From CAMBDS01 sp964355675 (GTDB taxonomy: Bacteria > Electryoneota > AABM5-125-24 > Hatepunaeales > Hatepunaeaceae): DNA of 64,000 nt. A program made the position numbers and the translations under genes. Positions 52,024 to 62,107 of the stretch are shown piece by piece. The notes below the pieces were generated by a model. That model worked only from the letters and a program-made list of their open reading frames with translations. It was not told where the DNA came from and did not search any database. The stretch spans positions 1-64,000 of the forward strand of contig CAYHEC010000003.1 in the NCBI GenBank assembly GCA_964355675.1, in the 5' to 3' direction. The stretch's first letter is position 1; every line of letters starts with the position of its first letter.

Positions 52024-53514
52024 ATGGACGTACGATCCCAAATATCAATGGTCTTCCATCTCGACAAGTGCATCGGTTGTCATACCTGTTCCATCGCCTG
52101 TAAAAATATCTGGACAGACCGCAAAGGCGCTGAGTACATGTGGTGGAACAACGTCGAGACCAAGCCCGGTACTGGCTACCCGTCGCGCTGGGAAGATCAG
52201 GAGAAGTATCGCGGCGGCTGGGAGCAACATAACGGAACCATCCGGCTGAGATCCACGGACAAAAGCCGAGCGGTCACCAATATCTTCCACAACCCGCACA
52301 TGCCGTCGATGGACGACTACTATGAGCCTTGGACTTACGACTATAAAGAGTTGTTTAACGCCCCGGAAGGTTCCGACCAGCCGACAGCCAGGCCGATTTC
52401 GATGGTAACTGGCGAATACATCGACGTCGAGTCCGGTCCCAACTGGGACGACGACCTCGGAGGCTCGCCGATTTATGCTCGTAATGATCCCAACTTCCAC
52501 AACATCAGTCCGGAAATCCAACAGCAACTCTTCGCCATCGAGCGGCTGGTCTTTTTTTACTTTCCCCGTATCTGCAACCACTGCCTGAACCCGGCTTGCG
52601 TTGCGGCTTGTCCATCCGGAGCGCTCTACAAGCGCGGCGAAGACGGGATTGTGCTGATCGACCAGAAGCGTTGCCGTGCCTGGCGCGCCTGTGTGGCCGC
52701 CTGCCCCTATAAGAAGACCTTTTACAACTGGCAGTCTGGTAAGTCAGAAAAGTGTATCCTTTGTTTCCCACGCATTGAAACCGGGCAGGCTCCAGCTTGT
52801 TTCCACTCTTGTGTCGGACGCATCCGCTACCTCGGTGTGTTACTTTACGACGCTTCGCGCATCGAAGAGGTCGCCAAGCTTCCTGACGCCGAGCTGGTCG
52901 ATGGCCACCGCTCATTGGTGCTCGATCCTTTTGACCCGGAGGTTCTTGCCGGAGCGCGCAAGAACGGTCTCAGCGAAGCAATGATCGAATCAGCTCAAAA
53001 GTCACCGGTCTATAAGTTCGTTAAGATCTGGAAAATGGCTTTGCCGCCCCATATCGAATTCCGAACGATGCCGATGCTATTCTATGTACCTCCGATGTCT
53101 CCAGTGATGGCGTCGCAGGAAGGCAACGGCGTCGAAATGGTTTCCAACGACCTTTTCCACGACATCCATCAATCCCGCGTGCCAGTTCAGTTCCTCGCCA
53201 ACCTGATGGCGGGCGGACATGAAGGCAAGGTACTTTACGCTTTGCGCAAACAAAAAGCGGTTCGCTGGTGGAGGCGTGCGCTAACCGTTGGCGACGTAAG
53301 CAGGGAAACGGCAGTCCGAATGTTAAATGAGGCTGACTGTACCCCGGAGGAAGCCGAGGAGATATACAAATTGACGTCTCTCTGCACCTTCGAGGAGCGT
53401 TTCGTCATTCCCCCTGAACACCGCGAGGAGGCGATTGAGGCGATGCAGGATCCCCATGAACGTCGCACTGAAACTGGTTTCGGATTTATGACCGGACCAC
53501 GGAGGGGGAACTGA
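52024..53514 (+). CDS. narH: Respiratory nitrate reductase, beta subunit
   Basis: Iron-sulfur electron-transfer subunit carrying three [4Fe-4S] and one [3Fe-4S] clusters. Its 496 residues hold Cys16, Cys19, Cys22 and Cys26 (CIGCHTCSIAC), CNHCLNPACVAACP, CRAWRACVAACPYKK (the Trp-containing [3Fe-4S] site) and CILCFPRIETGQAPACFHSC, followed by VGRIRYLGVLLYDASRI, all in register with E. coli NarH. The ATG follows a 53-bp gap after narG. Confidence 0.97.
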   Translation: MDVRSQISMVFHLDKCIGCHTCSIACKNIWTDRKGAEYMWWNNVETKPGTGYPSRWEDQEKYRGGWEQHNGTIRLRSTDKSRAVTNIFHNPHMPSMDDYYEPWTYDYKELFNAPEGSDQPTARPISMVTGEYIDVESGPNWDDDLGGSPIYARNDPNFHNISPEIQQQLFAIERLVFFYFPRICNHCLNPACVAACPSGALYKRGEDGIVLIDQKRCRAWRACVAACPYKKTFYNWQSGKSEKCILCFPRIETGQAPACFHSCVGRIRYLGVLLYDASRIEEVAKLPDAELVDGHRSLVLDPFDPEVLAGARKNGLSEAMIESAQKSPVYKFVKIWKMALPPHIEFRTMPMLFYVPPMSPVMASQEGNGVEMVSNDLFHDIHQSRVPVQFLANLMAGGHEGKVLYALRKQKAVRWWRRALTVGDVSRETAVRMLNEADCTPEEAEEIYKLTSLCTFEERFVIPPEHREEAIEAMQDPHERRTETGFGFMTGPRRGN

Positions 53515-54035
53515 TGGAACGGCAGATCAAATTCGACAACCTTGCCTTTCTTCTTGAGTACCCTGCCCGTGAGCTGGATTTCGAGTCGGGGAGGATGCGG
53601 TCCTTTGTGGATGTGATCTCAGATGAAGCGGCGACACACATAGATTCTTATATCGCCGGTCTATCTGGGCAGTCTCTCGATGTGCGCCAAGAAATGTTTG
53701 TCCGGACCTTCGATATGAACCCGGACTGCGCCCTCGAAATTGGCTGGCATCTTTTTGGTGAAGACTACAAACGCGGCGAAATGCTTGCTTATTTGCGCCG
53801 GGAGATGCGTTCCGTCGGAATAGAGGAAGGAACTGAACTTCCAGATTATCTTGGCAATGTTCTAAAGCTTCTTGGGCGGTGGAATCAAGAAGATGCGGGA
53901 GAATTTGTCACGATGTTCCTCGGGCCTGCTCTGGAAAAAATGAAGAAGGCTGTTTCCGCTACGGAAACACCCTATCTGCATCTTTTCGAAGCAATTGAGG
54001 ATGTCTGTGTCGGTGAATTTGCCATCTCCGCGTAG
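53514..54035 (+). CDS. narJ: Nitrate reductase assembly chaperone NarJ
   Basis: A 173-residue TorD-family chaperone that binds immature NarG and helps insert the molybdenum cofactor. It shows typical features: LAFLLEYPARELD, DPDC-like MNPDCALEIGWHLFGEDYKRG and the LPDYLGNVLKLLGRW motif. Its ATG overlaps the narH stop (TGATG). The TAG stop at 54033-54035 sits immediately before, and partly in the target duplication of, a family C element. Confidence 0.92.
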   Translation: MERQIKFDNLAFLLEYPARELDFESGRMRSFVDVISDEAATHIDSYIAGLSGQSLDVRQEMFVRTFDMNPDCALEIGWHLFGEDYKRGEMLAYLRREMRSVGIEEGTELPDYLGNVLKLLGRWNQEDAGEFVTMFLGPALEKMKKAVSATETPYLHLFEAIEDVCVGEFAISA

Positions 54036-54166
54036 GAGACTTTCCGAGAATACCGAATCACTGCCGTAGGGTGTCCTCACCCTACTGCTAAGTTACTAAT
54101 AATCAATGATCGTTCGCAGGGTGGGGACACCCTGCGACACAGATTTTAGCATTTTCGGACAGACTC
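54036..54166. repeat. Family C inverted-repeat element, copy C2, between narJ and narI
   Basis: The ends GAGACTTTCCGAGAAT (54036-54051) and ATTTTCGGACAGACTC (54151-54166) match the family C ends at 13 of 16 positions. The direct repeat GTAG flanks both sides (54032-54035 and 54167-54170), matching the 4-bp duplication seen at copy C1. Inside are two inverted copies of the CAGGGTG-TCC-CACCCTG word (about 54066-54086 and 54116-54137). It interrupts the nar operon immediately after the narJ stop. Confidence 0.85.
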
Positions 54167-54170
54167 GTAG

Positions 54171-54197
54171 GTCGGGCCGCCGAGCCCGACACTCCGC
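54171..54197. repeat. Palindrome GGTCGGGCCGCCGAGCCCGAC upstream of narI
   Basis: GTCGGGCCGCCGAGCCCGAC (about 54172-54191) directly follows the family C element. The related GGTCGGATCGCCGAGTCCGA occurs at 21441-21460. No gene. Confidence 0.7.
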
Positions 54198-54226
54198 CTG
54201 GAATCAGAAATAATCAAGGTTTAAAC

Positions 54227-54928
54227 ATGACCGTAATATCAACCTATTTAAGCAGTGTGCTGTTCGCAGTCCTGCCTTACGTCGCACTGATCTTATTCTT
54301 TCTGGTGACAATTCAACGTTACCGGGCCCAGACATTTACGTACTCAAGTCTCTCGTCTCAGCTTCTTGAGAATCAACAGCATTTCTGGGCGCTGGTTCCG
54401 TTTCACTATGGAATTTTGGTCGTGCTGGCAGGACACATCGCCGCCTTTTTGATGCCGCAACAGTTGCTTTGGTTCAACAGCCGCCCGGCTAGGCTTTATA
54501 TACTTGAGGTAACCGGTCTGATTTTCGGACTGCTGACCCTCGTGGGAATGGTGGCAATCATCATCAGACGGCAGAGTAATTCGAAAGTCCGTATCGTGAC
54601 TTCGTGGGCGGATTGGGTGGTCTATTTCCTGCTGTTTGTGCAGGTTGTTTCAGGCGTTCTTGTAGCAGTGGTCAATGGCTGGGGAGCGTCCTGGTTTGCC
54701 GCCGCCATGACTCCCTACCTATGGTCGCTGGTAAAACTGAATCCGCAAATTGGCTATTTGACGGCGCTCCCTTGGCTGGTACAACTTCATGTGATTAACG
54801 CTTTTCTTCTGATTGCCTTCTTCCCGTTCACAAGACTTGTCCACGTCCTTGTTGTGCCTAATCCCTATCTCTGGAGGAAACCGCAGGTAGTCAGATGGTA
54901 TCGAAGACCTGCCGCGAGTCGGTCGTAA
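54227..54928 (+). CDS. narI: Respiratory nitrate reductase, gamma subunit
   Basis: Membrane cytochrome b subunit that oxidises quinol and passes electrons to NarH. Its 233 residues have five membrane helices. The haem ligands are recognisable by spacing: His in FHYGILVVLAGH (10 apart, like His56/His66 of E. coli NarI) and LHVINAFLLIAFFPFTRLVH (18 apart, like His187/His205). ATG 54227 lies 191 bp after the narJ stop, an unusually long gap for this operon that is filled by the family C element and another palindrome. Confidence 0.95.
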   Translation: MTVISTYLSSVLFAVLPYVALILFFLVTIQRYRAQTFTYSSLSSQLLENQQHFWALVPFHYGILVVLAGHIAAFLMPQQLLWFNSRPARLYILEVTGLIFGLLTLVGMVAIIIRRQSNSKVRIVTSWADWVVYFLLFVQVVSGVLVAVVNGWGASWFAAAMTPYLWSLVKLNPQIGYLTALPWLVQLHVINAFLLIAFFPFTRLVHVLVVPNPYLWRKPQVVRWYRRPAASRS

Positions 54929-54943
54929 TCGACAAACCAAATA

Positions 54944-55032
54944 GGGACTGCTGAATAAATCGAATAATAGGCGAAAATATCCAGGCGGACGAGGGCGTCA
55001 GCCTGGACTCTGCAAGACTTTTCAGAAGATCC
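54944..55032. repeat. Family B inverted-repeat element, copy B3
   Basis: The left end GGGACTGCTGAATAAATCGA (54944) and right end GACTTTTCAGAAGATCC (to 55032) pair imperfectly. TA borders both sides (54942-54943 and 55033-55034). The interior carries a GGCGGACGAGGGCGTCAGCC word (54983-55002). It lies in the narI-narK1 gap. Confidence 0.75.
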
Positions 55033-55051
55033 TAATTAACCCTTTAATCCA

Positions 55052-56623
55052 ATGACCCAACGCCAAAAAGCAATATCAGTCCTGACGATGAACACCCTCG
55101 CGTTCACCGTCTGCTTCGCCTGTTGGATGATCAACGGCGTACTAATCACTTTTCTTTCGGAACATCAGGTCTATCGTTGGACTGACTCCCAGATCGGCTG
55201 GCTGATCGGAATTCCGGTATTGACTGGGTCTCTGTTAAGGCTTCCCATTGGGATTCTGACTGACCGTTACGGTGGGCGAATCGTTTTTGGGATTCTCATG
55301 CTGTTTTCGGCAGTTCCGATGTACCTGCTCAGCGCCGCCGACAGCTATGCAGGGTTTCTGGCCGCAAGTCTTGGATTTGGTATCGTTGGCGCTTCGTTCG
55401 CGGTGGGAATTGCCTATACGTCGGTTTGGTTTCCGCCTGAAAAACAAGGGTTTGCACTCGGAATCTTTGGCGCAGGCAACGCCGGCGCCGCGCTGACCAG
55501 TATGGGAGCCCCGCAAGTATTGGCGATGCTGACCAATAAAGGTGAAAACATCGAAGCCTGGCGGACTCTTCCTAAGCTCTATGCCGCCGGACTAGTAGTA
55601 ATGACCATCCTCTTCTTTCTGTTTACCTACTACAAAAGGGTCGATGACACTGCTGTTAAGAAACTCAGTCAACGTCTTGAGCCTTTGAAGGACGTTCGCG
55701 TATGGCGGTTTGGGCTTTACTACTTTTTTGTCTTCGGTGGGTTTGTCGCTTTAGCGCAATGGTTGATCCCTTATTACGTAAACGTTTACGCAATGACCGT
55801 CGCTACCGCGGGATTTATGGCCGCGATCTTCAGCCTTCCATCCGGCTTAATACGAGCCTTCGGCGGTTACCTTTCTGACAAGTGGGGAGCGCGCAAGGCG
55901 ATGTATTGGGTGCTGACAAGTTGCCTGATTTGCTGTGCCATGTTGGTCGTGCCGAGAATGGATATCGAATCGCCGGGACGCGGCGTGAACGCGCGTCGGG
56001 GTGGCAAGGTAACTTCTGTATCCGAAGTTAGCATTCAAGTCGATGACCGAACCTATCCTGTAATGGCAAATATAAATAAAGACCAGCATGGCCTCGATCG
56101 CGCTGGATTGTTAGTTCTGCCAACTTTTGAATACTGGCAGGAGGCGGTCGTGAAAGAAGGCGATCAGGTTAAGCGAAAACAGTTGCTGGCACGAGGAATA
56201 ACTCATGTTTATTTCCAAGCCAACGTCTGGATATTCACTGCGCTGGTATTCATTGTAGGATTTATGATGGGGATAGGAAAAGCGGCGGTGTATAAACACA
56301 TCCCCCACTACTTTCCAAAGGATGTCGGAGTCGTCGGGGGAATTGTCGGCGTGATTGGAGGGTTGGGCGGTTTTGTCGGCCCGATTATCTTCGGCTATAT
56401 GTTGGATGCGACCGGTATCTGGACGACATCCTGGATGTTTTTCACCCTGCTTGCGGCAGTATGCCTCTGGTGGATGCATATAGTCATTCAAAAAATGATG
56501 CATCGCGATGCTCCATCCCTGATGCGCCCGATGGAGAATAGTCAGATAAACGGCGCGGGAGAGAGCCACCTCCCGCCACCTTCTGACACTCTGACGATCA
56601 AAATGGGGAAGGAAAGCCGATGA
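55052..56623 (+). CDS. narK: Nitrate/nitrite transporter, NarK1-type (MFS/NNP), with an inserted domain
   Basis: A 523-residue major-facilitator protein of the nitrate/nitrite porter family. Signature 1 region: GIVGASFAVGIAYTSVWFPP, FALGIFGAGNAGAA; signature 2 region: MGIGKAAVYKHIPHYFPKDV, followed by GGIVGVIGGLGGF. These GKAAVYKHIP residues are characteristic of the NarK1 class (thought to be proton symporters). A soluble insertion of about 85 residues (about 300-385) lies between two helices and holds KEGDQVKRKQLLARG, which resembles a lipoyl/biotinyl hammerhead turn. It follows narI and overlaps the next carrier gene by 4 bp. Confidence 0.9.
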   Translation: MTQRQKAISVLTMNTLAFTVCFACWMINGVLITFLSEHQVYRWTDSQIGWLIGIPVLTGSLLRLPIGILTDRYGGRIVFGILMLFSAVPMYLLSAADSYAGFLAASLGFGIVGASFAVGIAYTSVWFPPEKQGFALGIFGAGNAGAALTSMGAPQVLAMLTNKGENIEAWRTLPKLYAAGLVVMTILFFLFTYYKRVDDTAVKKLSQRLEPLKDVRVWRFGLYYFFVFGGFVALAQWLIPYYVNVYAMTVATAGFMAAIFSLPSGLIRAFGGYLSDKWGARKAMYWVLTSCLICCAMLVVPRMDIESPGRGVNARRGGKVTSVSEVSIQVDDRTYPVMANINKDQHGLDRAGLLVLPTFEYWQEAVVKEGDQVKRKQLLARGITHVYFQANVWIFTALVFIVGFMMGIGKAAVYKHIPHYFPKDVGVVGGIVGVIGGLGGFVGPIIFGYMLDATGIWTTSWMFFTLLAAVCLWWMHIVIQKMMHRDAPSLMRPMENSQINGAGESHLPPPSDTLTIKMGKESR

Positions 56624-58164
56624 AATCGCTGAACGGCTGGAATCCAGACGATCCAACCTTCTGGGATAGCCAGGGAAAAGGCGTCGCGTGGCGGAATCTC
56701 GCGCTTTCGATACCGAGTCTCCTTAGTTCGTTTGCGGTGTGGATGGCTTGGTCGGTGATTATCGTCCAAATGCAGAATCTCGGCTTTCCTTTTACCAAAG
56801 CCGAACTATACGCACTACCCGCCATTGCCGGTATGGCTGGAGCCACCTTGCGAATACCAAACTCATTCATGGTGGCGCTTTGCGGCGGCAAAAACGCTGT
56901 TGTGATGGGGACAGCCCTCCTCTTGATACCGACGCTAGGTATTGGCATGGCGCTTCGCGATCCGAACGTCCCGTATTCGGTACTGGCCCTGCTGGCGGCG
57001 CTCTCTGGGTTTGGCGGTGGCAATTTTGCCTCGTCCATGTCCAACATCAGCTTCTTCTTCCCCAAACGCCTTCAAGGCACCGCGCTTGGACTGAACGCCG
57101 GGATTGGAAATCTTGGCGTCAGCGTTACCCAAATTCTGATCCCTTTCGTGATGACCTTTGCCTTATTTGGTGCGATGGGAGGCACGTCACAGCCTCTTCC
57201 TGCCGCTGTAGGCGGTCACCCCGTCGGGACGCTGATCTGGATTCAGAACAGTGGTCTGGTTTGGTTTCCTGCCTTAGCCTTATTAGTCGTGCTCGGGATG
57301 ATTTGGATGAACAATCTTCCACAGCATCCGTTCGGAAACGTAGTCTCAGCCGTTGGAAAAATCATCTGGTTGAATTTCCTCGGTCTTGTCGCCGCTATGG
57401 GTGGGCTGTACCTGCTATTGAAACTCAAGTGGTCGATGTGGGGAGTGCTTCCGATAGTCATTCTTCTGGCGCTTGGGCTAATTCGCTACCTCTCGCCGAA
57501 GCTGGTCCGCGACGGCATCAAGCGCCAGTTCCTGATTTTTCCAAACAAGCACACCTGGACGATGACCTGGCTCTATGTAATGACTTTCGGCAGTTTTATC
57601 GGCTACTCAGCGGCATTTCCAAAGCTTACCCAAGACGTCTTCGGATCACTCCCCGGCGGCGGAGTTAACCCCAATGCTCCCAATCCATTTACTTATGCCT
57701 GGTTAGGTCCTTTAGTTGGGTCGCTCGCCCGGCCTTTTGGCGGCTGGATTTCCGACAAATTCGGAGGAGCAAGGGTCACACACTGGAGTACAGTATTGAT
57801 GATCGCGGCAACCATTGGTGTCGGAATACTCGTGAAGTCGGCTCGAGCGGCGGCCAGCCCGGAAACAGTTTTTCTGCCCTTCCTGATGCTGTTTCTGGTG
57901 TTGTTCATCACTACAGGGATAGGCAATGGTTCGACTTTTCGGATGATTCCAGTGATCTTCAAGCCTGAGCAGGCTGGCCCTGTGCTCGGCTGGACATCGG
58001 CAATCGGCGCTTATGGGTCGTTCCTCATTCCCAAAATCTTCGGAGCGCAGATCGAGGCGCACACCCCCGAACTTGCCCTTTATGGCTTCGCGGCTTACTA
58101 CGTCACCTGTCTCGTCGTCAATTGGTGGTTCTACTCAAGGAGCAATGCGGCGACGCCTTGTTGA
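56620..58164 (+). CDS. narK: Nitrate/nitrite transporter, NarK2-type (MFS/NNP)
   Basis: A 514-residue major-facilitator nitrate/nitrite carrier with twelve helices. Nitrate signature 1 GFGGGNFASSMSNISFFFP and signature 2 GIGNGSTFRMIPVIF are both intact, which marks the NarK2 (nitrate/nitrite exchange) class. The start ATGA overlaps the stop of the preceding gene. The paired arrangement NarK1 + NarK2 resembles the fused carriers of some Proteobacteria and narK-narT of Thermus. Downstream the nar block ends in hairpin-rich DNA. Confidence 0.95.
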   Translation: MKSLNGWNPDDPTFWDSQGKGVAWRNLALSIPSLLSSFAVWMAWSVIIVQMQNLGFPFTKAELYALPAIAGMAGATLRIPNSFMVALCGGKNAVVMGTALLLIPTLGIGMALRDPNVPYSVLALLAALSGFGGGNFASSMSNISFFFPKRLQGTALGLNAGIGNLGVSVTQILIPFVMTFALFGAMGGTSQPLPAAVGGHPVGTLIWIQNSGLVWFPALALLVVLGMIWMNNLPQHPFGNVVSAVGKIIWLNFLGLVAAMGGLYLLLKLKWSMWGVLPIVILLALGLIRYLSPKLVRDGIKRQFLIFPNKHTWTMTWLYVMTFGSFIGYSAAFPKLTQDVFGSLPGGGVNPNAPNPFTYAWLGPLVGSLARPFGGWISDKFGGARVTHWSTVLMIAATIGVGILVKSARAAASPETVFLPFLMLFLVLFITTGIGNGSTFRMIPVIFKPEQAGPVLGWTSAIGAYGSFLIPKIFGAQIEAHTPELALYGFAAYYVTCLVVNWWFYSRSNAATPC

Positions 58165-58326
58165 AGAACTCGTAGGACGGGACTCCGCACCCGTTCTATA
58201 TGTTGCCGCAGGGCGTCTCCACCCTGCGACCAATCATTGTGTATTAAACGGGGGCAATTAAAGCTTCCCTACCTTGTAGGGCGGATACTCAACCCGCCCT
58301 CAATGTGCTTTTTATAAGGTATCTCC
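58165..58326. repeat. Palindrome-rich gap between the nar and act blocks
   Basis: CGCAGGGCGTCTCCACCCTGCG (about 58206-58227) is a variant of the CAGGGTGTCCNCACCCTG word. GGGCGGATACTCAACCCGCCC (about 58280-58300) is another hairpin. They may terminate the nar transcript; the act operon presumably starts its own. No gene. Confidence 0.7.
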
Positions 58327-58338
58327 TTGGCGAGTGTT

Positions 58339-58992
58339 ATGAATAACAAAATCACAACAATCTTCTTATCGGTTGGACTCGGATTGGCGCTGGTTCTGCT
58401 CTTTTCTCGGGCAAGCATCTTCCACCTGCCGGGCATTCAGACCGGATACGAGCCCGATCAGCCAATCAAATACTCGCACCGTCTTCACGCCGGAGAGCTT
58501 GGTATCTCGTGTCAATATTGTCACTATGGAGCCTGGCAAAGTCGTTTGGCTGGGATTCCTTCCGCCTCGATCTGCATGAATTGTCACAAATTTGTCACGG
58601 CTCCATGGGGAGCGGTATTTGCTGAAAACAAATTAGCCGACAAAGAAGGCCGTCCTGCGCTGAAGCTGATTTCAGGGGAATTAAAGAAAATCTATGATGC
58701 GCTTGCCCTGAACGACAAGATGCAACGTGATAGTAGCCGGTCATCATTGCCGTTGCGATGGACGAAGGTCCACAACTTGCCTGACTTTGCAACCTTCGAC
58801 CACCGCCCCCATGTGGCGGCAGGAGTCACCTGCCAGCGTTGCCATGGCCCGGTTGAAACAATGGAGCGCGTCCGGCAGATTTCAGACCTGAATATGGGAT
58901 GGTGCATTGCCTGCCACCGTCAATCCAATATCGATGGCATCGTCGGTCGGGCAGTTCATGCTCCGACCGACTGTGCAATTTGTCATTATTAA
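58339..58992 (+). CDS. actA: Alternative complex III pentahaem cytochrome c (ActA)
   Basis: Pentahaem periplasmic subunit of the quinol:electron-acceptor oxidoreductase known as alternative complex III. Five CxxCH sites are seen: CQYCH, CMNCH, CQRCH, CIACH and CAICH, with an N-terminal membrane anchor (TIFLSVGLGLALVLLFSRA). The C-terminal CAICHY ends the protein. About 217 residues, consistent with ActA. I use ATG 58339; a TTG at 58327, with AAGG upstream, would add MASV and is equally possible. It begins the actABCD operon. Confidence 0.92.
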   Translation: MNNKITTIFLSVGLGLALVLLFSRASIFHLPGIQTGYEPDQPIKYSHRLHAGELGISCQYCHYGAWQSRLAGIPSASICMNCHKFVTAPWGAVFAENKLADKEGRPALKLISGELKKIYDALALNDKMQRDSSRSSLPLRWTKVHNLPDFATFDHRPHVAAGVTCQRCHGPVETMERVRQISDLNMGWCIACHRQSNIDGIVGRAVHAPTDCAICHY

Positions 58993-59031
58993 CCCTCTTA
59001 TTCATCAATTTCGAGAGGGAAAATCTGGAAA

Positions 59032-62000
59032 ATGACCTTGCCTCGTAAGTATAAAACTTCCCCCGACGGATTTCAAAATCCCGTCCTGACTGATCAGGTT
59101 CCTCTGGAAACGAACGGTCAGCCCATTGACCGTCGCGATTTTCTACGGCTTGCCGGATTCTCGCTCGCCGCCGGATTGCTATGGAACGGTTGCGCGCGAG
59201 CGCCGGTACACAAGGCCATCCCTTACCTGATTCCAACAGAAAATATCATCCCAGGGGAATCGGTGTGGCAGACGGCTGTCTGTGGCGCTTGTCCCGCCGG
59301 TTGCGGTATGCTGGTAAAAATAAGGGATGGCCGACCCATCAAGGTCGAAGGCAATCCCGACCATCCGCTCTCGCGAGGAGGCCTTTGTTCGGTCGGGCAA
59401 GCCTCGTTGCTGGGACTCTACGACGGACATCGCCTTAACGCGCCGTTGAACAATGGAATTCCGGCTGACTGGTCGGGTATTGACCAAGCAATCATTCAAG
59501 GTTTGGACACGGTGGCAAAAGGTGGTGGCGCGATCCGAATCTTGACCGGAACCATCATTAGTCCCACCACCAACAATCTGATCGACCGATTTGTTTCGAC
59601 TTACTCCGGCGCGAAGCATGTCGCTTATGACCCAATCTCGAATTCGGCAATACTGGACGCTCACGCAATAACCCATGGGATACGCGCCCTGCCTCATTAT
59701 CGGTTTGATAACGCCGAAGTGATTGTCGGCTTCGAAGCCGACTTCCTTGGAACATGGATCTCCCCAGTCGAATTCACCGCCGCGTACGCCACAGCTCGCA
59801 ATCCTGACCGTTCAGATCCTCCATCGATGTCTTATCATGTGCAGTTTGAGTCGCGTCTTACCATTACCGGAGCTAAGGCAGACAATCGTTATGCTTTGAA
59901 ACCATCGGAAGTAATCCTGGCGCTTGGCTATTTGGCTGATGCTCTCACACGAAAGGCTGATCCAGCCCTTAACCTTAACCTTAACCTCAACCTCAACCTT
60001 AGCCTTAACTCGCCGTGTCCGGTCGAACCACCAATTATCTCTGGTCTCGCCGAACGTCTATGGCAGCAACAAGGGAGAAGTCTCGTCGTCTGTGGGCTTC
60101 AAAACGTTACCGCACAAAACCTTTGCAATTACATCAATCATCTGTTGCATAATTACGGTTCGACACTTGATCTAACCGAGCCCTCACTCCAACAACAAGG
60201 CAATGACCCAGAGTTGCGTCAACTTCTTGATGAGATCGAAGCCGGTCAGGTTGCCGCGCTGATCAACTACGGCGTCAACCCGGTCTATGACCTTCCCGGC
60301 GGGGAAAATCTGGCTGAAAAACTTAAAGGTATCCCGCTGGTCGTCGCAATTTCCGAACGGTCAGACGAGACGACACTCTGTGCCAAATATGTCTGCGCGG
60401 AGAGCCACAAGCTCGAATCGTGGTGGGACGCCGAGCCGGCTACCGGAATTGTTTCTGTCTCCCAACCCGCCCTAAGTCCGTTCGGCAAGACCAGAACATT
60501 TGCTGAAATGTTATCCGCGTGGCTTGGATCTCCCGCTTCTGATTATGACCTGATCCATTCCTACTGGGAGCATGAAGTCCATTCGAGGAGCCAAGCTGGG
60601 ACGCCATTTTCTGCTCTATGGGTTAAGGCGTTGGAGAATGGATTTTTACATGTCACTTCAGAAGTCACTGAACGGAAAGAGTTTGAGTTCTCGGCAGTGA
60701 AATTTCCGCCTATCGAACAGTCTGGCTCGGCAGATTTTGTTCTCGCGCTCCACCCGACAGTTGCCATGCAGGATGGCCACCACGCTTACAATCCCTACCT
60801 GTACGAACTGCCTGATCCGATCACCAAAACGACTTGGGATAATGTAGCGACTGTATCACCCGAATTGGCAATGCGGCTCGGCGTGGTGCAAGGGGATATT
60901 CTGCGTATTGAGCAGGACGGCAACTCCGTTGAACTTCCTGTATATGTGTTCCCAGGGCAGGCTGACGGAGTTGTTGGGGCAGGTCTCGGCTATGGTCGTA
61001 AGGAATCCTCGCGTTTCGATAAGATTGGTCCTCAATGGTTATTTGGTAAAGGTACGACGGGAGTTGACGGGTTGGTTGGAAAAAATGTCGCGCCGATGAT
61101 CCGGTGGAGGGATGGACAGCGGCAATTCGAGCTTGCTGGGGTCAAACTCACAGTGACCGGGGCGAACCGGGCTTTGGCTTGCACTCAAGAGCATGGTGAC
61201 CTGAACGAGCGCAACAGTCTGCTTTTCGAGGGAACTCACCCTCCGGTTATTGTCAATGAAGCATGTCTTTCAACATATAAGCAGGATCGTCATTCGGTCG
61301 TTGTTCACCATTCCCACGAAGGCGATAATCTCTGGTCGGAAGATCACCCGAATGCGATTCATCAATGGGCAATGGCCATCGACCTTAATAAATGTACTGG
61401 CTGTAGTGCCTGCATCGTCTCGTGCAACATCGAAAACAACATCCCAATCGTCGGTCGTGACGAAGTCCGCCGCAATCGCGAGTTACACTGGCTACGTATC
61501 GACCGCTACTATTCTGAGGAAGAAGGGCGGCTGAACATCTCTTTCATGCCGATCATGTGCCAGCAGTGCGGTCACGCTCCTTGCGAAACCGTCTGCCCGG
61601 TGATAGCTACGGCTCACAGCGAGGAGGGTCTAAACCAACAGGCCTACAACCGCTGTGTCGGAACCCGTTACTGTGCAAACAACTGTCCGTATAAGGTGCG
61701 CCGTTTCAATTGGTTCAACTATCCCTTCGCCCATGAAGGTCGTGAGCGAATGATCCTGAATCCCGATGTGACAGTTCGCTCTCGCGGTGTTATGGAAAAA
61801 TGTAGCTTCTGCGTTCAGCGTATTCAGGAAGCAAAAGCCACTGCCAAAGCACAAGGCCGCCAACTGGCCGATGGCGACGTCAAGCTTGCCTGCCAACAGT
61901 CTTGTCCTGCGGGAGCGATCACCTTTGGAGATTTGACTGACCCACAAAGTACTGTGTCGAAAATGATGGACAATCCACGAAGGTACAAGGTTTTAGAAGA

Positions 62001-62107
62001 ATTGAACGTCAGACCTGCAGTAGGTTATCTTGCCGGAATTCGGAACGGAGAACCTTCGCAATTCGAATCGGATTCCAAAGTTAAATCACCAACAACAAGG
62101 GATCATC

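Noticed and set aside
48326..53514. Nitrite oxidoreductase (NxrAB) instead of nitrate reductase
   Set aside because: NarG and NarH motifs, cytoplasmic orientation without a Tat signal, plus narJ, narI and two carriers favour a respiratory nitrate reductase; direction cannot be strictly proven from sequence.
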